From JAEXOD01 sp937930275 (GTDB lineage Bacteria > Bacteroidota > Ignavibacteria > Ignavibacteriales > Melioribacteraceae): DNA of 5,933 nucleotides. Each line of letters starts with the position of its first letter. Position 1 is the stretch's first letter. Both the position numbers and the translations under genes were made by a program. Positions 1 to 5,933 of the stretch are shown here, in pieces. The notes beneath the pieces were generated by a model. The model was not told the DNA's origin. It saw nothing but the letters and a program-made list of their open reading frames with translations, and did not search any database. The stretch is taken from positions 1 through 5,933 of the forward strand of contig DAIMZL010000128.1 of assembly GCA_036733965.1 (NCBI GenBank). The letters are read 5' to 3'.

Positions 1-671
1 TGATTTTACACGGAACAAGTTTACCCGATTATTTAGCGAAAAATAGTTCCGGAAGTGCAAAATTAGAATTAATAGGTAATGATATTTATTTAACAACAGA
101 GAATCCGGTTGCGGGAATACAATTGTTATTAAAAGGAAAAGGATTATCTAATGCTAAGTTTAAGTTTAATAGTTTTCATAATTTTGAGAACATGAGTTCT
201 ACAATCGGCGATTCTTTGTTAATTGTTCTTTTATATAATATGAATAATAATCAACTTGAAGCAGGTAAATATTATATTGGTTCGGTTGAAGGTAATTTTA
301 ATGCATTGAACTTAAATAATGCTGTTTTATCCGATAATAAAGGGGCAGAGATAAATTTAAACATAATTGATAACGGTGTTTCATCTATTCCAAGTGATTT
401 TTATTTGGAACAAAACTATCCGAATCCTTTTAATTTAAGCACAACTATACAATATGGTATCCCAAATAAAACAAACGGAAAAATAGTTATATATAACATT
501 TTAGGGCAAAAAATTAAAACTTTTGAACTTGGTGACATTGAACCCGGTAAATATAAACTTGTTTGGGACGGGAAGAATAATTATGGTAGTGTTGTTGCAA
601 GCGGCGTATATATTTTTAGATTTGAATCTCAGAAATTCACTCTGGCAAAAAAGATGATGTTAATTAAATAG
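1..671 (+). CDS. Secreted protein, C-terminal part, with T9SS type A sorting domain (5' end outside window)
   Basis: The reading frame is open from the first complete codon at position 3 to the TAG at 669-671, giving 222 visible residues. The start lies upstream of the window. A TTG at 123 is in frame, but coding sequence continues without a break before it, so it is not the start. Visible residues 1 to about 125 form a beta-rich region (motifs PVAGIQLLLKG, LEAGKYYIGSV, NAVLSD) that looks cohesin-like. That assignment is tentative, and the region differs from the cohesin-like domains of the next genes. Residues 129-222 are a clear T9SS type A sorting domain: IPSDFYLEQNYPNPFN, a strand around IVIYNILGQKI, then VWDG and SGVY as in FlgD-like Ig folds, ending in the basic/hydrophobic tail KKMMLIK. 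Proteins with this domain cross the inner membrane by Sec and the outer membrane by T9SS, and are usually fixed to the surface or released. The role of the N-terminal portion is unknown. The gene ends 20 bp before the next one. Confidence 0.9.
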   Translation, partial: ILHGTSLPDYLAKNSSGSAKLELIGNDIYLTTENPVAGIQLLLKGKGLSNAKFKFNSFHNFENMSSTIGDSLLIVLLYNMNNNQLEAGKYYIGSVEGNFNALNLNNAVLSDNKGAEINLNIIDNGVSSIPSDFYLEQNYPNPFNLSTTIQYGIPNKTNGKIVIYNILGQKIKTFELGDIEPGKYKLVWDGKNNYGSVVASGVYIFRFESQKFTLAKKMMLIK

Positions 672-711
672 CTTAAGTAAAAGGGAAAATTATGAAATTA
701 TTAAGCTATTT
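666..711 (+). promoter_or_regulatory. Inverted repeat enclosing a stop codon and the next start codon
   Basis: AAATAGCTTAA (666-676) and TTAAGCTATTT (701-711) are perfect reverse complements of 11 bases. A further three pairs (662-664 with 713-715) follow a single mismatch. The 24-base loop holds the weak AAGGG site (681-685) and the ATG at 692, and the left arm contains the TAG of the first gene. In RNA this could hide or present the start region and couple translation of the two genes. The stem has only two G-C pairs, so it is weak as a terminator, and its biological role is uncertain. Confidence 0.35.
681..685 (+). promoter_or_regulatory. Weak ribosome binding site, gene 2
   Basis: AAGGG ends 6 bases before the ATG at 692, in an A-rich leader. 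It is only a partial match to a Shine-Dalgarno core, as is common in Bacteroidota-type genomes. Confidence 0.4.
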
Positions 712-3043
712 TATTTTAATGGTTCTATGGGTACCGACTTTGGTTGCCCAGAATATCCTTTTTGTGGATTCCACGAGTGCAGCTCCAAATGAAATTATAA
801 ATTTTTCAGTTAATATTTCTAATTCGCAACAATTTTCGGCATTTCAACTGGATATAAAATTACCGGATGTTTTACAATTAATTGATAATACAATTGTTTT
901 GTCTCCTATAAGGAAAAATGATCATTTATTGAGTTATAACTTAATAAATCAAAATACTTTAAGGCTGATATCATTTTCACCGACAGGTAAAAATTATAGT
1001 GGGAATTATGGAAAAATTGTAACTTTTAGTTGTAAGGTAAAACAAATGCCGGGTAATTATACACTATTTGTAGAAAACCCGTTGATAAGTGATAGTTTGA
1101 ATAATAATATTTTAACTGAATATCGGCATGGAGCATTTTTATTAAATGCACCGTTAATTCAGATATCGCAACAACAACTGGTATTTAATAGCATTCCCTT
1201 GGGAACGACAGAGGAGCGGTATATAAATATTTCAAATGCAGGGAACACACCTTTAATTATCACAAAGTTTAGTTCTAACTTGAATGAGTTGAAATTTGTT
1301 GACTCAACTTACATTGAATTACAACCCAATCAAGAAATTACAAAACAAGTTGTGTTTAATCCAATCAAAAAAGGGTTCATAAACGGTAAACTGAACATTG
1401 CGAGTAACTCTTCAATCGGTGGAAGTAAAGTTGTTAGTGTTTCAGGACACGCTTATGCAGTAAATGAAATTCATGCGGCAAATATTGAAGGTAGATCGGG
1501 ATACGTATCGAAAATGCGTTTATCAATTAATAACATGGAATCCTTTTCGGCATTTGAGTTTGAACTTAATATTCCAAAAGAATTAAATTTTATAGAAGGT
1601 ACAGAACAGCTATTTAGAAATAAAAATCATCAATTGTTTGTACAAAAGCTTTCTCCTTTTAGGATTAAAGTAATCTCTTTTTCTAATAATAATAGTACTT
1701 TTTATGGAAATGACGGTGATATTGTCGAATTAAGTTTTTTGATCAATGGAAACGGCGGGTTTTATCCTATACAGATAGCAAATGCAATAATATCAGATTC
1801 TAATAGCATAAACATATTGTCTGCAACATATAATTCGGTTTTACATATTGCAGCACCCTCGCTATATATAGTAAACCGAAGTATTGATTTTGGTCCGGTA
1901 TCAATTTTAGATACCGGAAAAGTAAACATTACTATTTATAACTTTGGTAATGATACGTTAAAACTAAAATCAATGTCTATTGATAACGACAAGTTTTTTT
2001 CTTATACAAGTTTTCCGGTTACTATTTTACCTAATGAATCAACAAATATACAATTAGGATTTAATAGTTCAGTTAAAGGGACGTATAATACTAAAATTAA
2101 AGTATTAAATAACGACTATTTGGCTAATCCTCTAACCTTAAATGTTACTGCAAAAGCATTTGCCCCCAATATAATGATTGGCGGAAATGTTTCGGGTACA
2201 ATTAATGATACAATTGTATTCCCAATAAAAATTAGTAATACCGAAGCATTCACGGCTTTTCAGTTAGATGTAGTTTTGCCAAACGGTGTTAACTTGATAC
2301 AAAATAGCTTGGTACTTAGTAATAGAGCATCGGCAAGCCATGCCATAACCTACTCATTTATCAATGCACAAAAAATAAGAATAATTGCTTACTCATTAAG
2401 TCAATCGTTGTTTAACGGTGATAGTGGTGTTGTATGTACTATGAAACTAAAGCTTAACACAAGTGCGGGAATTTATCCTATTGTAATTGAAAATGGATTA
2501 ATAGGGAATATTTCTAATCAAAATATACTTTCTTCCATCCAATTTGGACAAATAAGCATATTAAATAAAGGAAAGATTTTAGGCAAAGTTCAATATCATA
2601 ATTCAATAAGTTCTCCATTATTCGGTGTAACGGTTAATTTGTTTAGTGGAGAAGAGTTAATAAAGAGTGTATTAACCAATACGGAAGGTTTTTTTGAATT
2701 TAATAATCTTATAAACGGAAGTTATAAAATAGCAGCTTATTATGATTTATCGGTTAATAATAGCGGAATAACATCTACCGATGCATTGTTGATAAGAAGA
2801 TATACTGTCGGATTGACGCAATTCGATAATATACAACAGCTTGCGGCAGATGTAAATGGTAGTTCTATAATTAATAGTACAGATGCTTTATTTATTCGAA
2901 AATATATAGTTGGTCAAATAAACTTATTTCCTGCAGGGAATTGGATTTTTGAGAGTTTTATTGTAAATATCTTCGATTCAATTGTTAATCAAAATATAAA
3001 AGGGAGCCTTTTAGGAGATGTAAACGGAAGCTACTTACCATAA
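692..3043 (+). CDS. Multi-cohesin, dockerin-bearing secreted scaffoldin-like protein without T9SS domain
   Basis: 783 residues. The ATG at 692 is the only reasonable start: an in-frame TAA lies at 674-676, and the start gives a good signal peptide (residues 1-20, cleavage near LVAQ). Domains by eye: cohesin-like 1 (about 21-157), ASH/HYDIN-like Ig 1 (158-255; F.SIPLGTTEE...ISNAGNTPL), cohesin-like 2 (256-391), ASH-like 2 (392-490; DFGPVSILDTG...NFGNDTLKL), cohesin-like 3 (491-625), a small carboxypeptidase-regulatory/CNA-B-like beta module (626-685; GKVQYHNS...TNTEGFFEF..LINGSY), and a type I dockerin-like domain (686-783). The dockerin's second repeat has D720, N722, S724 and D731 of a calcium loop followed by ALFIRKY. 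The first repeat keeps D697 and ALLIRRY but lacks the early acidic ligands. The protein ends in GDVNGSYLP with no type A or type B T9SS signal, unlike its neighbours. By family knowledge, cohesins bind dockerins non-covalently. A scaffold role is inferred; which partners bind is unknown. No catalytic domain is visible. Confidence 0.88.
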   Translation: MKLLSYFILMVLWVPTLVAQNILFVDSTSAAPNEIINFSVNISNSQQFSAFQLDIKLPDVLQLIDNTIVLSPIRKNDHLLSYNLINQNTLRLISFSPTGKNYSGNYGKIVTFSCKVKQMPGNYTLFVENPLISDSLNNNILTEYRHGAFLLNAPLIQISQQQLVFNSIPLGTTEERYINISNAGNTPLIITKFSSNLNELKFVDSTYIELQPNQEITKQVVFNPIKKGFINGKLNIASNSSIGGSKVVSVSGHAYAVNEIHAANIEGRSGYVSKMRLSINNMESFSAFEFELNIPKELNFIEGTEQLFRNKNHQLFVQKLSPFRIKVISFSNNNSTFYGNDGDIVELSFLINGNGGFYPIQIANAIISDSNSINILSATYNSVLHIAAPSLYIVNRSIDFGPVSILDTGKVNITIYNFGNDTLKLKSMSIDNDKFFSYTSFPVTILPNESTNIQLGFNSSVKGTYNTKIKVLNNDYLANPLTLNVTAKAFAPNIMIGGNVSGTINDTIVFPIKISNTEAFTAFQLDVVLPNGVNLIQNSLVLSNRASASHAITYSFINAQKIRIIAYSLSQSLFNGDSGVVCTMKLKLNTSAGIYPIVIENGLIGNISNQNILSSIQFGQISILNKGKILGKVQYHNSISSPLFGVTVNLFSGEELIKSVLTNTEGFFEFNNLINGSYKIAAYYDLSVNNSGITSTDALLIRRYTVGLTQFDNIQQLAADVNGSSIINSTDALFIRKYIVGQINLFPAGNWIFESFIVNIFDSIVNQNIKGSLLGDVNGSYLP
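752..2566 (+). repeat. Protein-level tandem repeat: (cohesin-like + ASH-like) x2 plus a third cohesin-like module
   Basis: Within the 783-aa protein, residues 21-255 and 256-490 are two units of about 235 residues with the same domain order. A third cohesin-like copy at 491-625 lacks an ASH partner. Shared landmarks in the three cohesin-like copies are (Q/E)-x-F-(S/T)-AF-(Q/E) followed by a (K/N/V)-(L/I)-P turn (residues 47-58, 284-295, 519-530), a strand ending IxF or IxAYS, a YSGNYG / YGNDGD / FNGDSG turn, and GNYTLFVEN / GFYPIQIAN / GIYPIVIEN. The copies have diverged strongly at the DNA level, so this is an old duplication. Domain borders are estimated by eye. Confidence 0.7.
2567..3040 (+). 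repeat. Beta module plus dockerin unit, copy 1
   Basis: Residues 626-783 of the second gene. This unit is paralogous to residues 341-497 of the third gene. Shared landmarks are the PL..(V/I).V.L turn, a strand ending in TNTEGFFEF (SNTVGFYSF in the other copy), the NLINGSY/NLINGTY turn, STDALLIRRY, ADVN, the NS(T/S)DAL loop, F.AG.W and the closing GD(V/I)NGSY.P. In this copy the unit ends the protein. Confidence 0.8.
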
Positions 3044-3060
3044 ATTTTAATTATTAAAAC

Positions 3061-3066
3061 GAGAAG
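3061..3066 (+). promoter_or_regulatory. Weak ribosome binding site, gene 3
   Basis: GAGAAG ends 5 bases before the ATG at 3072, in the 28-bp gap after the second gene. The gap holds no convincing promoter or terminator, which supports co-transcription. Confidence 0.4.
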
Positions 3067-3071
3067 AAATT

Positions 3072-5249
3072 ATGAAAAAACATTTTACATTTATAATTTG
3101 TCTATTTAGTTTAGTCTTAAATCTTCGTGCCCAAAATATTAATATATCAGCAGAACATGCTACTTCATTTAACGGAGATAGTGTAACGGTATCTATAAAT
3201 ACTGCGAATTTTGTTAATATTGGTGCCGTAACAGTAAAAGTTCAATATGATAATAATGTATTATCTTTTGGAAGAGCATTAAATTGGCACCAAAGTATGC
3301 CCGGTGCTCTTGCAGGTAATAATGGCAATAAAGTGATATTGGCTTGGGATGGGGTTGAAGGAGCCAATATCCCAAATGGTAAGATGGTTGATCTTAAGTT
3401 TAAATATATTTCAGGTAATAGTAATATATCATTTCTAACCGGGAGCTGTGAAATAACAGACTTGGAAGGAAATCCCTTGCAAGTAAACTATTTCGATGGC
3501 TCTGTTTCACAAACTCCCACTCCAAACGAACCAATTTTAATAACACCTTTGAATAACTCTCAAAATCAAGCAGTAAACTTAGTCCTTGATTGGAATGATG
3601 TTCCTACTGCATATACATATAATTTACAAATAGCTTTAGATAGTAATTTCCAAAATATTAGCTTAAATCAAACTAATTTAACTGCTTCTTATATAGACGT
3701 AAACAATTTGGATAACAATAGAACATATTATTGGAGAGTGAATGCAACTAATCCTACGGGCACAAGTAATTGGTCTGTTGTTTATAAATTTACTACAATA
3801 GTAAGTATCCCATCAATTCCAAATTTAATATCTCCGGCTAATGGTTCAATTAATCATCCTATTTCAATAAACTTAAAGTGGCATAATTCCGTTTATGCAA
3901 ACAATTATCATATTGAAATTGCTACGGATTCAACATTTGGAGCGGGAATAGTGTTTTCCGATTCCACAATTATCGATACCAACAAATTTGTTGAAAATTT
4001 AGAATTTAATAAAAAGTATTATTGGCGAGTAAAAGCAAAAAACATTGCCGGTTTTAGCCTTTGGTCGCAAATCTGGTCGTTTTCAACAATTTATAAATTC
4101 TCCATAAACGGAATAATAAAATATTCGAATTCACAATCCGGCCCTTTATCTAGTATTAAAGTTTATTTAGTTCAAAATAGTTTAGTAATTGATTCGACTA
4201 TATCAAATACAGTAGGATTTTATAGTTTTTCTAATTTGATTAACGGTACGTATGAAGTTATGGCAACTACAAATAGATTGTGGGAGGGAGTTAACAGTAC
4301 TGATGCTTTATTGATTAGAAGATATAGTGTTGGATATATTCCGTTTAATATTATGCAACAAAAAAGTGCCGATGTAAATCTAAGCGGAGCTATAAATAGT
4401 TCAGATGCATTGGATGTTAGGAAGCGAGTTATTTTTATTATTAATTCATTTGCAGCGGGCGATTGGTATTTTAATAATCCGGAAATTATAATTGACGGCT
4501 CAAATAAGAATTGTGATATTGAAGGTATTATTGTAGGCGATATAAATGGCAGTTATAATCCTAATTTGTTAAAAACAAGCAACCCTATTTGTTTGTCATA
4601 TGCCGATTATTTAACAACAAATATCAATGAAGAAATTCTCTATCCAATCCGAATAAGTGACGGCGGACTATTTGGAGCAATTACTCTAGAGCTTGTTTAT
4701 CCTAAACAAGAACTTGAATTTTTGGGGTTAGACAAAAATATTCATCAAATTAGCTACAATGTTGCTGATAATAGAATTTTATTAGCTTGGGATGACGTAG
4801 CTGGGAAAGAGATATCGGCTAATTCGGCATTTATTACTTTAAAGTTTAAACAAATAGCAAATAAAGTTAAAGGGGAATTTATGCTGGGGGATAAGTGTGA
4901 ATTTGCAGATATTGAGGGCAATGTTTACAAAAACATCGGAATTACCGTTCCAAAACTTTCTTCGGTAATCCCCGATAATTTTAATATTTCACAGAATTTC
5001 CCCAATCCTTTCAATCCCGAAACGAAAATAGAATATAGTTTACCGGAAGCAGGATTTGTCAGACTTGAAGTATTTAATATTCTTGGACAAAGTATATCCG
5101 TTATAAAAGATGAGTTTTCTGATGCCGGATTTTATTCTTTTACATTTAACGCTTCACAACTGTCCAGTGGCGTATATTTTTACAAGATAGATTATAGAAC
5201 AATAACCGCTACCCATTCGGCAGTAAAAAAAATGATCATTAATAAATAG
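3072..5249 (+). CDS. T9SS-exported cohesin / fibronectin III / dockerin / cohesin protein
   Basis: 725 residues. The ATG at 3072 follows an in-frame TAA at 3048-3050, so no longer start is available. Residues 1-21 are a signal peptide (MKKH, hydrophobic core, cleavage near LRAQ). Domains by eye: cohesin-like 1 (22-145; NIGAVTVKVQYD, ILAWDGVEG, MVDLKFKYI), fibronectin III 1 (about 153-243; LDWNDVPTAYTYNLQIA, YYWRVNATNPTGTSNWS), fibronectin III 2 (250-340; YYWRVKAKN, GFSLWS), a small beta module (341-400; ISNTVGFYSFSNLINGTY), a dockerin-like domain (400-497), cohesin-like 2 (about 503-628; LFGAITLELVYP, LLAWDDVAG, FITLKFK) and a T9SS type A sorting domain (634-725; QNFPNPFNPETKIEYSLP, VFNILGQ, SSGVYFYKI, KKMIINK). 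The dockerin's second repeat has D434, N436, S438 and D445. The first has only D411 of the usual loop ligands. The dockerin is internal, which is unusual because dockerins mostly end proteins. Likely an exported, surface-associated adaptor that could both offer and seek cohesin-dockerin contacts (inference). No enzyme domain is visible. Confidence 0.9.
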   Translation: MKKHFTFIICLFSLVLNLRAQNINISAEHATSFNGDSVTVSINTANFVNIGAVTVKVQYDNNVLSFGRALNWHQSMPGALAGNNGNKVILAWDGVEGANIPNGKMVDLKFKYISGNSNISFLTGSCEITDLEGNPLQVNYFDGSVSQTPTPNEPILITPLNNSQNQAVNLVLDWNDVPTAYTYNLQIALDSNFQNISLNQTNLTASYIDVNNLDNNRTYYWRVNATNPTGTSNWSVVYKFTTIVSIPSIPNLISPANGSINHPISINLKWHNSVYANNYHIEIATDSTFGAGIVFSDSTIIDTNKFVENLEFNKKYYWRVKAKNIAGFSLWSQIWSFSTIYKFSINGIIKYSNSQSGPLSSIKVYLVQNSLVIDSTISNTVGFYSFSNLINGTYEVMATTNRLWEGVNSTDALLIRRYSVGYIPFNIMQQKSADVNLSGAINSSDALDVRKRVIFIINSFAAGDWYFNNPEIIIDGSNKNCDIEGIIVGDINGSYNPNLLKTSNPICLSYADYLTTNINEEILYPIRISDGGLFGAITLELVYPKQELEFLGLDKNIHQISYNVADNRILLAWDDVAGKEISANSAFITLKFKQIANKVKGEFMLGDKCEFADIEGNVYKNIGITVPKLSSVIPDNFNISQNFPNPFNPETKIEYSLPEAGFVRLEVFNILGQSISVIKDEFSDAGFYSFTFNASQLSSGVYFYKIDYRTITATHSAVKKMIINK
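4092..4562 (+). repeat. Beta module plus dockerin unit, copy 2
   Basis: Residues 341-497 of the third gene, paralogous to the C-terminal unit of the second gene. It has the same order and same motifs, including NLINGTY, STDALLIRRY, ADVNLSGAINSSDAL, AAGDW and GDINGSYNP. Here the unit is followed directly by a second cohesin-like domain instead of the protein end. Confidence 0.8.
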
Positions 5250-5260
5250 GTCAAAATTAG

Positions 5261-5933
5261 ATGAAAAGAATAATGTATGTTTTTCTAGTTATACTGATAT
5301 ATAAATTATCTTATTCACAAGTCCCTACTCTACAATTGGACTCTACCTTTTGTCAGCCAGGGGATAGTGTTTTAGTTAGTTTAATCGGTAAAAACATAAC
5401 AAATATCGGTGCAATAACTATTAGAATTACGATAGATACAAATACGGTTAAATGGGGAAGAATTGCTTACAGGAACTCACAACTTGAAGGCGTTCTAGCA
5501 GGGCGAATTAATCACGAAGTTGTTATTGCGTGGGATGGTTTGGAAGGAGTAAATCTTAATGACGAAGTAATGGTTCAACTTAAATTTTTATATATTGGGG
5601 ATAGTAGCAGATTAAAAATAAATCCATTGTTAACTGAACTTGCTGATTTGACAGGTAATGTCATCCCAATTAATTTTATTAATGGAGTAATTCTTCCTAT
5701 TACTTCAGTTGAAAACAATATACAAAAACCAATTGACTACAGTTTGAGTCAAAACTATCCTAATCCTTTTAATCCTAACACTACCATTAGTTACCAAATA
5801 CCGAAAGCCGGTAAAGTATCGTTAAAAGTATATGATATATTAGGTAAAGAAGTTGCAGTATTGGTTGAGGAATACAAAGAGATAGGAAAATTTATCGTTA
5901 ATTTCAACGGTAGTAATTTAGCAAGCGGAATTT
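5261..5933 (+). CDS. Short single-cohesin T9SS-exported protein (3' end outside window)
   Basis: An open frame runs from the ATG at 5261 to the window end, with 224 complete codons and no stop. An in-frame TAG at 5258-5260 directly precedes the ATG, so the start cannot lie further upstream. Residues 1-20 are a signal peptide (MKRIMYVFLVILIYKLSYSQ). Residues 21 to about 145 are a cohesin-like domain closely resembling cohesin-like 1 of the preceding gene: GDSVLVSL, NIGAITIRI, VIAWDGLEG, MVQLKFLYI, ADLTGN. From about residue 158 a T9SS type A sorting domain begins (SLSQNYPNPFNPNTTISYQIP, VYDILGKEVAVL). The window stops inside the terminal ASGI(Y) strand, so probably only about 15-25 residues are missing. 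The whole protein would then be one cohesin-like module on a surface-export signal. It lies 11 bp after the previous stop, without an obvious ribosome binding site, and is probably translated from the same mRNA. By analogy with single-cohesin anchoring proteins of cellulosome producers it may hold a dockerin-bearing partner on the surface; this is inference. Confidence 0.88.
   Translation, partial: MKRIMYVFLVILIYKLSYSQVPTLQLDSTFCQPGDSVLVSLIGKNITNIGAITIRITIDTNTVKWGRIAYRNSQLEGVLAGRINHEVVIAWDGLEGVNLNDEVMVQLKFLYIGDSSRLKINPLLTELADLTGNVIPINFINGVILPITSVENNIQKPIDYSLSQNYPNPFNPNTTISYQIPKAGKVSLKVYDILGKEVAVLVEEYKEIGKFIVNFNGSNLASGI

Noticed and set aside
123..671. A complete small gene starting at the TTG at 123
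   Set aside because: The same frame is open back to position 3 with coding-like sequence continuous with the domain, so the TTG is internal to a gene cut by the window start.
692..3043. Gene 2 as a truncated or frameshifted version of a T9SS protein
   Set aside because: It ends exactly at the dockerin's natural closing motif, and no sorting-domain remnant is found in any frame of the short gap that follows.
3045..3059. Near-palindrome TTTTAATTATTAAAA between genes 2 and 3 as a terminator or operator
   Set aside because: It is made only of A and T, has almost no loop, and sits in strongly AT-rich DNA. The 28-bp gap argues for co-transcription, so no function can be claimed.
3528..4091. Fibronectin III pair as part of a carbohydrate-active enzyme
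   Set aside because: No glycoside hydrolase, esterase, protease or carbohydrate-binding motif is recognisable next to it. The neighbours are only cohesin-like, dockerin and sorting modules.
1..5933. Antisense genes, RNA genes, CRISPR arrays or mobile elements
   Set aside because: The plus strand is almost fully coding. No tRNA-like folds, regularly spaced direct repeats, transposase motifs or terminal repeats were seen on either strand.

Overview
The window is an AT-rich (roughly 30% GC by eye), densely coding stretch from what looks like a Bacteroidota/Ignavibacteriota-type bacterium. The main evidence is three C-terminal type IX secretion (T9SS) type A sorting domains of the 'NYPNPFNP.T.I.Y.IP' style, typical of Ignavibacteria and related FCB-group lineages. 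Genes start after AT-rich leaders with weak or absent Shine-Dalgarno sites, which also fits. The exact taxon cannot be fixed from sequence alone.

Layout: four same-strand genes fill the window, separated by only 20, 28 and 11 bp, so they very probably form one operon that continues beyond both ends. (1) 1-671 is the 3' part of a secreted protein with a possible cohesin-like domain and a T9SS sorting domain. (2) 692-3043 is a 783-aa secreted protein arranged signal peptide, cohesin-like, ASH/HYDIN-like, cohesin-like, ASH/HYDIN-like, cohesin-like, small beta-sandwich module, dockerin. It has no T9SS domain. (3) 3072-5249 is a 725-aa protein arranged signal peptide, cohesin-like, two fibronectin III domains, small beta-sandwich module, dockerin, cohesin-like, T9SS sorting domain. 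(4) 5261-5933 is the 5' part of a short protein arranged signal peptide, single cohesin-like domain, T9SS sorting domain, cut by the window end. There are no RNA genes, mobile elements, CRISPR arrays or convincing terminators, and no gene-free stretch longer than 28 bp.

Interpretation (inference): the genes encode only binding and anchoring modules and no catalytic domain. Together they resemble the parts of a cohesin-dockerin scaffold: a multivalent unanchored scaffoldin (gene 2), a surface-anchored adaptor with both cohesins and a dockerin (gene 3), and a minimal single-cohesin anchor (gene 4), with T9SS replacing the S-layer or sortase anchoring of clostridial cellulosomes. Cohesin and dockerin modules are also common in non-cellulolytic bacteria, so a cellulose-degrading role is not implied.
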